Shown here: one piece after another, positions 46,172 to 56,614 of the stretch
How the letters are laid out: every line of letters starts with the position of its first letter
Numbering within the stretch: the first letter of the stretch is position 1
From: Diphasiastrum complanatum
Lineage: Eukaryota; Streptophyta; Lycopodiopsida; Lycopodiales; Lycopodiaceae
Reading direction: 5' to 3'
Length of the DNA stretch: 64,000 bases
Assembly (NCBI GenBank): GCA_029204225.1
Contig: CM055100.1
Span: 56,842,128 to 56,906,127, forward strand
Made by a program: the position numbers and the translations under genes
The notes under the pieces: model-generated
What the model saw: the letters and a program-made list of their open reading frames with translations, nothing else
What the model was told of the DNA's origin: nothing
Database searches by the model: none

Positions 46172-46846
46172 TCATGGTGTGAATGTCTTCTTTAATTGAT
46201 CAATTATAGCCTCATCCAGCTGGAAGGTCTTCTGAAGCACAGCATCTGGGATTCCAGAACCGAACAACGTGTTCTGAAGTCGCTCAACACCAGAATTCTG
46301 GCTGTTGAACACCGCCAATCCTACACCCGCAGTTCCTCCGATGTTATGCTGGAAGTGAACCAGTCCTCTGGGAATGATAAAGACATCTCCTTGCTCAAGT
46401 TTCTTGGAGAAAAGTGTATTGTTTGATGACACAAAACCCACTTCAAACCTCCCTTGCAGCGCGAAAAATAGCTCAGATGCGCGGGGGTGGACATGAGGAG
46501 GGTTGAGGCCGTCAGGCGCAAAGTCTGATCGCAGGATAGAAAGTCCCTGCGTGTTAAGAGCGGGCAGTTGAGGCACAAATGCAGGTGTTGGGACGAATCC
46601 AGTGGCAGAGTTGGCAGTGTTCGCTGCCGTGCGAAAACCTGTGAAGGCGAAATCATCTGCCTTCACAGATGAGGCGTCTTTGCAAGCGAATCCATTGACG
46701 TTAAGGCGGGAGCTAAGATCTGCGACACAGAAGTCTTGTAATGGGTCCTCGTCAGCTGCAAGTGTGCAACCACTAAATACCGTGAAAAACAACATGACAT
46801 TCATAGCCACAATCAGATTCAGAGCCTCAAACGCCATGGCGGCCAT
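46172..46846 (-). CDS. Germin-like protein (cupin), intact single-exon gene
   Basis: 224 codons with no break. Germin-like proteins are secreted, manganese-binding cupins of the cell wall; some have oxalate oxidase or superoxide dismutase activity. Residues 1-31 form a hydrophobic signal peptide. DPLQDFCVADL begins the mature chain, and C40 and C55 are the conserved disulphide pair. Cupin box 1 is GLNPPHVHPRASELFFALQG and box 2 is GDVFIIPRGLVHFQ. H118, H120, E125 and H164 are all four metal ligands. NNT at 142-144 is a glycosylation site. Length and order match the family. The first ATG was chosen; a second Met is at residue 4. The gene is surrounded by repeats yet undamaged, so it is likely functional. 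Which subfamily or enzymatic activity it has cannot be told from sequence alone. Confidence 0.95.
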   Translation of the reverse strand: MAAMAFEALNLIVAMNVMLFFTVFSGCTLAADEDPLQDFCVADLSSRLNVNGFACKDASSVKADDFAFTGFRTAANTANSATGFVPTPAFVPQLPALNTQGLSILRSDFAPDGLNPPHVHPRASELFFALQGRFEVGFVSSNNTLFSKKLEQGDVFIIPRGLVHFQHNIGGTAGVGLAVFNSQNSGVERLQNTLFGSGIPDAVLQKTFQLDEAIIDQLKKTFTP

Positions 46847-47136
46847 TACTAGTCCTATCAGCAGCTAATTCGATGAAGAGAACGTTGCCTGGAAATCTTA
46901 TTCCTTTGACATGGGTTCCTTTGATTCTTGTTGTTGCTGCGTTCTGATAAAACTTCAGAGAGCTTCCTTATGTAGGTACATGGACAAAGGAACCACAGTT
47001 CGAGTACAGGATGCCTTTGATTTTGTTGTTGCTGCGTTGTGATAAAACTTCAGAGAACCACAGTTCGAGTGCCGGATTGAAATTACTGCAGGTCACCTAG
47101 AACCCATCTAAACACGATGTATCTGGACAGCTAAAA

Positions 47137-47182
<46 letters not shown>
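46847..47182 (-). promoter_or_regulatory. Upstream region of the germin-like gene with internal duplication and GA tract
   Basis: A tandem duplication lies at 46917-47010 and 47012-47075 (shared TTGTTGTTGCTGCGTT, GATAAAACTTCAGAGA, ACCACAGTTCGAGT). The nearer copy carries about 28 extra bases, which include CTACATAAGG on the minus strand near 46970, a possible TATA box about 125 bp before the ATG. A 40-bp GA tract (47139-47181) lies just beyond; GA tracts are known binding sites of plant GAGA-binding factors. Function is inferred. Confidence 0.4.
47139..47181. repeat. (GA)n microsatellite
   Basis: About 42 bp of GA beginning roughly 290 bp upstream of the germin-like start codon. Confidence 0.97.
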
Positions 47183-47187
<5 letters not shown>

Positions 47188-47229
47188 GTACGGTACTCAA
47201 AACGCGTTTGATATACTTCGACTTCGTGT

Positions 47230-47470
47230 GAGAGTCCAACACTAAAACAAGAAGGAAACATCATGGAATCCCAATTCCCATTCTTTCTTTAGTCTATTGT
47301 CCATCTCCAAAAGTGCTCACAAAGAACTTACAAAGTTCATCTACCAATTTACCCATAAGCTGACTTCAATTGCTTTGTGAGCATTTCAAAAGCACTTTGT
47401 AGATGGTCAATAGTCTGAAGAAAGAATGGGGGTTGGCATTTTAGGATATTTCTTCTTGTGTTTGGACAAT
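47230..47470. mobile_element. MITE-like foldback element
   Basis: Left arm (about 47249-47330) and right arm (about 47372-47459) are imperfect reverse complements almost to the centre. CAAGAAGGAAACATC pairs with GATATTTCTTCTTG, CCCATTCTTTCTTTAGTCTA with TAGTCTGAAGAAAGAATGGG, and GTGCTCACAAAG with CTTTGTGAGCA. The spacer is about 40 bp. There are no coding sequences. Outer ends resemble GTCCAACAC and its complement; no target duplication could be fixed. A related CCCATTCTTTCTTAG piece lies at about 47708. Confidence 0.7.
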
Positions 47471-47775
47471 GATGTTATTGGACCACTCTCTCAATCAGGA
47501 CCGTCAATGGGCATGTTGCATTTAAATCTTGTGCATGACTTAGCAAAAGGTGACTTTATATCATCCACCCAATTTTGCAAGCATTAAAAAAGTAATGATC
47601 TAAAAGTTTAAAACTAGAAAGCTAAATTTGAAACGGAGAGACCTTTGTTCAAAAATGGGAGAAAAACAAACTATTACTAAATAAGAGGGCAATAACGCTT
47701 TTATGACTCCCATTCTTTCTTAGTTCTTGTTAATTGTTCGTAGAGTAACAAGCGCATTATGATATAGCATCCCAA

Positions 47776-47975
47776 AGCTAGAAACCAACCACAACCACAT
47801 AGACACAACTCAAACCAAAGTTTAAAAAGCTAGAAACCAACCACAACCACATAGCCACAATTCAGACCAAAAAGGCTAATAAGCTAGAAACCAACCACAT
47901 CCTCACAATTTCAACCAAAGGCTAGTAAGCTAGATACCAGCCGCATTCACACACATCCTCAGACCAAAGGCTAAT
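47776..47975 (+). repeat. Minisatellite, four units of about 50 bp
   Basis: Units start AGCTAGAAACCAACCACA at 47776, 47828 and 47882 and AGCTAGATACCAGCCGCA at 47928, each followed by CACA-rich and CAAACCAAAG-like text. Unit lengths are about 52, 54 and 46 bp. Confidence 0.85.
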
Positions 47976-48540
47976 ACAACTATGCACATACTTAAAAATT
48001 AAACCTCTTCATGAGAGGCCCGTAGTTTTCTTTATGAAATCATAGTGTCCATTTTGTTCTCTCAAGGGCCCATGTTGATATATTGGCCATTGAGTTATGT
48101 CCCCCCAAGTCATCACCATATACCATGGTCTATGAGATAAATTATATGCTTATGAGCATGTTCCAATAACATTTGTCCACCAAAGATTATAAGGATAAAA
48201 GACTATCATGTTATTTCGAATTTTCATTTGGATTCCTTGAAAGATATTGCATATTATGGTCAACGTAATACTACTTATTTAGGTCCTACAAATAAAACAA
48301 ACTTATGTTGGAAGGAATCATATGAAGTCAACTAGCATTCGAGAATTAGGCCATTGGGACTTATACATACATGTAGGGACTCACTTGTTTTCCAGATCCA
48401 GTTGCCAAGATCCTATCCTCTAGTGTATTTAGTCACTGTGCCTTGGGAGAAAAGTTGATTGGGGTTTGACTCTCGGCTTTGAGCTGGATGGTTTGGCTCC
48501 ACAATAGTACTTTTGGTGCATGCAATGAGATCTAGAGAAT

Positions 48541-49461
48541 CTATACTTGGCGATCCTTATAGTGGTACCAAAGTTTGGCTTTGCATCGATCAGAAGGTGG
48601 AGACGTATTTTTGCTGTTTTGCAGCTTTTGGTAGTATCTCTTTGTTTTTTTTTTCTTCCTAATGGTAGAATAAATGTGTGCCATCAAGTAGTGCCGAAAT
48701 TTCTTAACCGCATAGATCATCGCTAGTGCTTCCCGCTCTGTTGTTGAATAATTCATTTATGTATCACTGAGATGTTGGCTTGCAAATCGGATTGGAAAAT
48801 CCTTTTTGTGTTCTCCTAGCTGGATTAAGACTGCTCCCACTGCATACTTCGATGCATTCGTATGCATATGAAACTCAATGGACCAATTGGATGGACGTAA
48901 GATTGGTGTTGGAACCAATGCATCCTTAAGCTTTTGGAAAGCCTTTAGGGCTTCCTCGTTCCAATGTGGATCCATTGTGAGTTTGTAGATTGGTCGGGCT
49001 AACTCCGCAAAATCTAGAATGAAGATCCTATAATAGTTAGCATGACCCATAAAGATGTATACTTCGCGGATCATCTTCGGTGGTGGTAGATCAACAATGA
49101 TCCTGATCTTTGATAGGTCTGTGGAGATCCCGTGTCTTGACACTATATGGTCGAGAATCAAGCCATGTGTAACTCAAAATTGACATTTTTTTTGGATTCA
49201 AGGAGATCTAAAAATTGTGACATTTTTGTAGCAACTTCTCCAAATTGGATAAGTGTTCTGAGTCTGGTCCATGCACGCACAGATCGTCCAAGAAAATTTC
49301 CAAAATTTTTTGCAGATACTCTTTGAATGACGCCTGCATGACACGTTGGAAAGTGCTTGGGGCATTGCAAAGTCCGAATGGCATCACCTTATAGGCATAG
49401 GTTGTCTTATGCTGGTCTTGGGGTGCTATCTTCACCTGGTTGTAGCCGTTGAAGCCATCTC
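48541..49461 (-). pseudogene. Ty3/Gypsy reverse transcriptase-RNase H fragment
   Basis: The minus strand begins GFNGYNQVKIAPQDQHKTTY and continues VMPFGLCNAPSTFQRVM. The catalytic box is FLDD (IFLDDLCVHG) in place of YVDD/YIDD. After a frame change the thumb/RNase H reads VSRHGISTDLSKI, FMGHANYYRIFI, LARPIYKL, FQKLKDAL and ASKYAVGAVLIQLGEHKKDF, then NYSTTEREALAMIYAVKKFR. This is Gypsy, not copia, by motif. Gag, protease and integrase are absent. At least two frame changes are present. Confidence 0.9.
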
Positions 49462-51239
49462 AAAAACTGTAGGCTTCGGCTTCGACTACTATTCTAGATT
49501 TCCAAAACCAAGAAACTAGTGTCTAGAAATGGATAACTAATGAAGCTTTATGGAAACTTCAATTTTCAGATTTGATTTTCAAATTTACAGGTTTGAAAAT
49601 CAGAACTTCAAAATGACAAAAAAACAAAATTTCAAAACTTGTTTTATGCACAAAGTTACTCTACCATTCCCTTCCTACATTGCCATCTTCATGAAACTAG
49701 GAGATAGAAAGGTGTAACTAATGAAGCTTGAATGAAAACTTCACTTTTCAGATCTGATTCTCAGATTTACAGGTCTGAAAACATAACTTCAAAATGAAAA
49801 TCGAAACTTCAAACAATTCATTTATGCAAAAAAAAAACTCTAGTTTTGATCAAAACACATAGCTAGAATCAATCTTTTTGCCAAAAAAAAGTTTGTGTAT
49901 GTAGAGAAAGACTTCCTCTACCCATCCTACAAATCTTTTTTTAGAACTTTTAAAAACCTAAAGCCCACTTTAAAACTTCTCTAACATGATAGAAAATCAG
50001 CCCCTAATTAATTATATAGGCATCACTACTCTCTTCCAAAGAGAACTAGATTCATTGGGTACTTCAGCTACAAGCTTCCTACAACTAGAAAAGCCTATAA
50101 TCTTCTCCCAAAAAATTTAGTTGGTGATCTTAATAGATCTTGAAGAAGGTTAGAAAGGTTACCATCCTTTGTCTAGCTTTGATACCACTTTTACAAGTAG
50201 AGGTGAGGAAGTCTTCCAAATCCAAGGTAGAGTCTCCAAATGTCCTCCAAGCAACCTGCAAGCTTCAAGATGCTCCGCAACTCCAAGCTAGGATGCCTCC
50301 ACCTGTAAGTAAGGATCTACAAGCCTCCAAGGATCTCTCCTCCACCTGTGTCCCTACTCTTTAAACACAAAGATAGATTACAAGCTGGCCTCAAGTATTC
50401 ACCACCCAACCATAGCTAGATCCAAGCTCCAAGCAAGACCTATCTAGCACCCCCTTGCTAACCATAAACAAATCACAAGCATACCACAACACTCCATAGC
50501 ATTCTCAAGATCCAAACCCTACTTATGTCCCATACCATAAGCAAGATCCAAACCTTAAGCATACTACCACAAGAAAGCACTCTACACACTAGTAGCAACA
50601 CTAGAGCATAAGCAAAGCAAACAAGAGAGATCTCCCCCTCCCAATGGGCACCCTACTTCCCTCTTATAGATGGCCCATGGACCCCTCCGATGCACTATGG
50701 AGTTCCATGCTCATCCAATGAGAGAGAGAGAAGCCTAGGGGAGTTAAAGAATCTCCAAGAGCCTCCATAGGCTTATGGAATGTCAAGAGACTCCTTCCAT
50801 AACCTATGACTCTTTGAATGCCTTTCTTGTGGGAGTTGGGAACTCAATGGACACTTTAAAAGGGCGCCCTCCTACTAGGTCCCATTTCCCAAGTTGTGCA
50901 AGCACACTTTGGTCCTAGACCAGTAAAGTGATATGGTTCAAGGTTGAGACCCAAGGTTTAAAAAAATAGTCATCCAATGACTTTCTAACACCTCTCTAGA
51001 TTCCATACCTCCATCCAAGGCATAGACACCTACTTGCCCTTAACCAAGGACACTAGTACCTTAATCTAAGACACCTATCCCTAGTACTAAGGGTACCCCT
51101 TATCCAAAGGTCACGTGACTCCATACCTCCAACTAAGGTATAGTCACATGCCTGCCCTTATCCAAGGGCACATAATCTTAATCCTAAGGGTACCTTGCCA
51201 TTTAGCCCCCAACACTAAATGGACTATTAGGCGTCTGAA
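49462..51239. other. Non-coding interval with degenerate duplications
   Basis: No gene. Two related stretches (about 49500-49640 and 49685-49820) share TAACTAATGAAGCTT, CAGATYTGATT and TTTACAGGT. 50990-51210 holds several loose units with CCTTATCCAAGG and CTAAGGGTACC. TTTGATACCAC near 50176 resembles a PBS but no element structure goes with it. Confidence 0.55.
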
Positions 51240-52013
51240 TTACTGCTAGTTACATAGATATGTAACACAATGTCCAGGCTTTTGGCAATAGAAACAGTTG
51301 TCTTTCTTTTTCTTGCCTGATGTGGATCCTTGATTGTCATCCTCCACATTCGACTTCTTGGGTTGCTTCTTGTATTTATTCCCTTTGGCTAGCATTGCTT
51401 GATCTTCCGATGTAGGAAGTCAAGTTTTTACAACTTCACATCTTTGTCTCTCCTGTAAGATGATGTCATGAAGATTTTCAAATGTTGGTAGCTTCTCCCT
51501 CGAAGCAATGCCACTTGCAAACATTTGGAAATTTTCAAATAGGCCATTCATAGTTGTGTAAACTAGCTCCATATCTCTTATTGGCTCTCCAATAGCTGTC
51601 AACTGGTCTTGTAACTCCTTTATTAATGTAAAATAGGGCCCTACGTCCTCATTCTCCTCCATGCAAACACTTATGAGTTTAGTCCTCAAAAACATCATTT
51701 GAGAGGGGTTTGTCGTCTGAAACTGTGTCTTGAGTGCATCCCAAGCACCTCTTGCTGATACAACTTCACTAATGTGGGCAATGACATGATCCTTCACTAA
51801 CAATTTTATCAAGGATAAAGCCTCCTGCGCCCTTTTGTCAAATGCATGAATATCGGCTGGAATTGTAGTTGGCCGTTGTTCCACCCTAGTGACGATGTCC
51901 CACAGGTCCTTTTCCATGAAAATACTTTTCATTTTGAATTTCCAAATGCTATAATTGGATACCCCATCCAATTTACTAACTTCTCCAAGCACGGATCCCC
52001 ACAATTTTGCCAT
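51240..52013 (-). pseudogene. Copia-6 gag fragment
   Basis: The ATG at 52013 starts MAKLWGSVLGEVSKLDGVSN, then YSIWKFKMKSIFMEKDLWDI, AWDALKTQFQTTNPSQMMFL and PTFENLHDIILQERQRCEV, a UBN2-type gag of 197 codons. After the stop at 51420, in the next text, a zinc knuckle CFYCQKPGHCVTYLC can be read (about 51255-51300). Protease, integrase and RT are missing, so this is a 5' remnant. The gag frame itself is unbroken. Confidence 0.82.
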
Positions 52014-53611
52014 TTCACCAAAAATTGATCTTATAGTGCCTTAATGAGGCCCAATGACAAGCTTATAGGGCAATTTAAACTTCTAAGGTCTGGCCAAAAA
52101 GTTTCAGGACCTCCCGCTACTTTTTCGCCAAATCGGAAGCCAAATCGGTGTCGTCCTCTGAAATGCCCTCTGTCACCAACTCCCAACTACTTGTCCACTA
52201 GAATGGTGAAAAGACTTTTGGCACGCTCCGAACACTTTCTCCGCTGCAATCTCTCTATTTTCAGGTACCGTACTTGCAGAGTACAGTCCTTTCTTGCCTT
52301 TAATTTGGAAGATTTTGACTTTTGGACGGTCTTAAACAAAGAAAAGTCCCAAAAGATATGTGCCCTTATAGAAAATGCATTGTTTCCTCACAATGAAATA
52401 ACTTCAAACTTTATGAATTTGGGATCCCAACTCCAATTTCACATTGAAAATTTTTAAAGAAGTTGAAGTGTAAAAAATCTTTAAATTCCTTAAGGCTTTT
52501 ACAATAGCACCCTTCAAGCCGATCTGCCCTATCCATCTGCCAAGTCTATGATCCAATTTGCAAATGTTTTGGGCACTAGTATATGTTCCTTTGGCTGCCA
52601 GACACTTAGAAACACTATGTGCCCATTCGAACTGGCTGTGCGCAACTGTTCACGACCTCCTCCTCCTTCCTCAAGCTATCAAGCTTTCTTGGCTATGGCA
52701 GAAGGTTTTAAGTTTTTCCAAAAAATTGATATAGCTCTCTCTGTTGTGCCCGGCTCCTCACGACCCTTTACCAGATCCTTTATTGTGCTAGGGCACCCCT
52801 CTCCATGCATTCACAACACTAAACAATTCTCCGTGTGGAGAAAGATCCACAGTTTTTCTCTCTAAAATCCTAGCCCATGGGTTTTCACAATCTCTTTGAA
52901 TCCTTGTCACTTTCCATGAGTGCCTTACCTACGAATTTGACTCTGATGGAGGTCGCCCTGCTATACATCAACTGTAGAAACCTTCAGAATGAAAACTAGT
53001 ATAGTGTTGGCTGCAAACATTCCGACTTTCCATCGGAAGGATCAGTAGCCTACTTGAAGGAGACTAAAAGACTCATAGAGTTCTTGAATTTTTCTTCAAG
53101 CCTTTAGCTCTTAAACTTTTATGATAGGGTCTGAATTTAACTTGTATGCTTTACAATTTCTTTGAACTTGCTCACTCAACCGTTGAACGGTTCCTTGAAT
53201 TCTTCTAGAACTCGACTTTCAGCTAACCTATAACTGCTCAACTCCCAGGCTTTGATACCATGTCAAGGATCTTACTGGCTGTATAGTTAACTAATTTGCA
53301 AGCAATCTAACATCAATTAGATAAGCAGTAAAGAGAGATCACACACCAACCCAAGAGAACACTTTTGAACTATATTAATAAAAGAGACTGAAAGGTACAT
53401 ATACACAGTCCATTTCTTGTGGGGTACCGCTGCATGGCAGTTTGGTCTCCGTTACGGGACACTTGTCTTAACTTACACTACGCATGCCGTTTGGTTGGCA
53501 CTCATGCACACAATTACAAAAGCAGTAAAAAGTTCGAAATCACTGCTAAACACGAAAAGTCATGAATTGTAAGAGAAACTCGGGCATACTTATTCTAACA
53601 TAACAGTATAC
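52014..53611 (-). mobile_element. Copia-6 long leader, PBS and 5' LTR
   Basis: The LTR at 53271-53611 runs TGTCAAGGATC...TTCTAACA on the plus strand (TG...CA), with a minus-strand TTAATATAGTTC region. The PBS is next to it (GCTTTGATACCA near 53259-53270, one change from tRNA-Met). The leader between PBS and gag start is about 1.25 kb with no long frame, much longer than in Copia-1 (about 0.37 kb) or Copia-5 (about 0.6 kb). Confidence 0.65.
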
Positions 53612-55711
53612 CAGTGTCTATTCCGATGTCTGTTCTGACCTCCCCTAACATTTTTCTTGAGATTTCAAATGACAGATTTGTGAATTTTATGACACATTTG
53701 TAAAGCTTGGGTGTTTTTTTAGCAAAAACTTCAATTGTGATGACTAGTTCTATGATTTTCCCATGAGGATTTGTTACATGGGTTCTTGATATGAAATTGT
53801 TCTACAATTTTTTATGCCGATTTTTGGGCTCTAACATCATCCAAGCAGCTGACTAACACAACTAGTAGTAGTTCCAGGTACTTGTACAATATTGTAGCAG
53901 TTTGTCTCCTATTTTTTGTTGTAGATCCACATTTTTCGGTGTAGAACTACATTCAGTTTTATTTTCATTAGGATTTATGAAAATAGATCTGCGCATCCTA
54001 GAAAGAAATCTGTACTTTTATTGGTGAATCTATTGATAATGATACGTCTATCAACTAGGGTGAGAATCAGTGAAGGTCAGAACAGACCTCGAAAAATCTG
54101 GATCTGTTTAAGATAGTATAACATCTCTTATTCTGAGGTCCATTTCAACCTCTACTCATACATTTTTGACAATTCATAAACAGATTATATGCTAGATTGT
54201 TACCAGCTCATAAATGCTAGATTATATACCTCTGCTCATAAATGTTTATCTCCTATCTTTTGTTGTAGATGCATGTTTTGTGATGTAGACATACATTCAA
54301 TTTTATTTTACATTAGGATTTATGAAAATACATCTACACATTTTAGAAACAAATCTCTACATTTATTGATGCATCTATTGATAATGGGTGGAAATCAATG
54401 GAGGTCGGAACAGACCTCGCAATATCTGAATCTGTTCAAGACACTATACCATATTTTATTTCGAGGTCCATTCCGACCTCTACTCTTACTTTCAAAAACA
54501 GATCTCTGATAAACATTGGCAATTTGTGCCTAAACACTACTAGATTATTACCACCTCAATTGATATATCAAGATTACAAAATTCTCGCCCCAGTTGATAC
54601 ATAAAAAATGAACAAAATGTGACTCAACATCACCACATTTTTTAGATTCTTTCACCACATTGAGGCCTTCATGTTGTCTTCTTGATTATGTTTGTCCTTG
54701 AAATGACGACACTTCTCCACTAGTGTTTTTATGAACCCATTGGGGAACTCCATAGTTGGCCTAAGAAAAAAAATGATCCCCACTCTCAACAACTTGTGGT
54801 ATACAACTTGTGGAAAGTTTCAAGCTTCTTGTGGTATTCAAGCTTACTAGTTTCTACTCTGCACCCTCACCTGGAATAGCAAATACTGCAGATATGCCTA
54901 TTTCGACAGTTTTTCCAACCTATCTAATAAAAAATTGGATTCACCGACTCCTTTGTCTAAAAAATAAGCCTACATAGAAAACGTGGTGTCAATAAGACCA
55001 AACTGAGATCACATTAAGATGGATACTATGATGCTAGAGAAAGAGAGAGTGAGAAAGGACATTACCTTGCATCCAACAAATCAAAAAGCCTCCATCCTCC
55101 ACTTTCCCTTTCTTTCTTAATCTCCCCACATTTGATTTTGCAAGGAGTAAGCTAAGAGGAAGAGCAAGAGCAACAAGCAAAGTGCAAGAGGAGCAAGAAG
55201 AACAAGCAAAATGCAAGAGGAGAAAGCAAAGAGCAATAACAAGAGAAGTAAGAGGACTCAAATGTGAGGAGAATAAGGAGAGAGGAGGATAAAGTGGGTG
55301 ATCAAGGATCAACAAAGAGGACAAACGCAGTAGGTACGTGCCTTGATTCCATCACCCACTCCTCTTCTCTCTTCAAAAATGCCACAAAAAATGTCAGTCT
55401 TTTTGAAATTTTCAAAAATATGTTTGAGCCTCGGTATACACTTCACACTAGCTTAAATATACAGAGGGTAATTCCGAGGCCCTAACTAAATTAGAATTAG
55501 TATTCCTTGTCTGTTCTGAGGTGAATTCTAATTTGATGTTGTTATGGCCATATTCAGCTAAGGACATGGAATAGTCCTAATATGGTAGACCGGCCCTCCA
55601 GTGTTTGAGATTATTGGTCATGCCTAGATTTAATTCCACGTCGAGGCCTATTGGTGACTAATGACCTTGAGAGGACCCAAACAGTCTAATTGAGACATAT
55701 GGAGTAGTGCA
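53612..55711. other. Non-coding interval with a diverged direct duplication
   Basis: About 53908-54173 and 54250-54490 are related: both read TTTTTGTTGTAGAT- or CTTTTGTTGTAGATG-like text, then CATTAGGATTTATGAAAATA, ATCTATTGATAATG, GAACAGACCTCG and GAGGTCCATT. 55150-55290 is purine-rich (AAGAGCAAGAGCAA). No gene is supported. Confidence 0.65.
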
Positions 55712-55716
55712 TGTAC

Positions 55717-56369
55717 TGTGAAAAACTCAGATCCAAAAGATGCTAAAGTTTCATAAAGATCTTGGCCATGGAAGTTATGCACATCTAGATTGAAAAAATG
55801 ATAGAAATTGTGATGTTAAGCATACTAAACATCAACTAAACATCAAAATCTGATCATAAGCTTCCACAAACAGAAACTTGCTGTCCCTGTCCGTACTTCA
55901 GAGCCTACAACCTGCATTTCACACGTGTGAAGCCATAGCAACAAAGAAATCACAATTCTAGTGGCTAGAATGCAAGATATGAACAAAAAAGTGAGAGAGA
56001 AGAAGATGGACCTTCAAAGAGCATAACATTCATTCAATAGAATGAAAATGAGATGTGTACATACTCGTGGAGATGGCTATTTATAGCAGCCATAGTGCCT
56101 CTTGGCCACTTGTCTTATGATAGGCTAAAATTGGGGTCCAATAGGATTCACCCATATACCTAGAAATTTGGTCAAATAGGAATGCACCAAATTATGAGCC
56201 AATAGAAGAGCTCCACACTCGACCTCCTCTAATTAATGTGACCTCAAAAGTAGTGTACACATACTTTGGGCCTCTACATACATGTATGAACCTATCTCTA
56301 ACTTTTATTTGGCCATAGGCCTACAAAATCTCAAGTTAGGAAAATACTACTAGTTGACAATTTTTCACA
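55717..56369 (-). repeat. Copia-5 3' LTR
   Basis: 653 bp, TGTGAAAAACTC...TTTTTCACA. It contains a minus-strand TATA box CTATAAATAG (about 56083-56092) and a perfect 14-bp palindrome TTCACACGTGTGAA (55919-55932) with a G-box core. Confidence 0.97.
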
Positions 56370-56614
56370 CTCCCTCTTCAACTAGTTTTAGCATAGATTT
56401 AGAAAGTACACCAAGACTTGTTCTATGCTTGAAAAATAAGTCCTTTCCCAATGCTTTGGTAAAGATATCAGCCACACATTCCTTTGATGGGACATGTTCA
56501 AGCTTGATCTCTTTTGCCAACACTTGTTCTCTCACAAAATGGTAAGCCACCTCGATATGTTTGCTCCTTGCATGGAAAACCGGATTGCTTGCTAGACTTT
56601 GGGCTGAAAGGTTG
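56365..56614 (-). pseudogene. Copia-5 RNase H C-terminus, out of frame
   Basis: The last part of RNase H (HFVREQVLAKEIKLEHVPSK, ECVADIFTKALGKDLFFKHR, KLVEEGV) is intact but shifted by one base from the main polyprotein. The shift maps to a six-T run (minus strand) near 56636-56641, where relatives have one base fewer. It overlaps the 3' LTR by a few bases. Confidence 0.85.

Noticed and set aside
46172-46846. Processed retrocopy of a germin
   Set aside because: Single-exon germin-like genes are common, the frame is intact, and I see no poly-A tail or target duplication around it.
50140-50364. Plus-strand 74-codon open stretch near a PBS-like site
   Set aside because: No protein motif and no LTR next to the PBS-like TTTGATACCAC.
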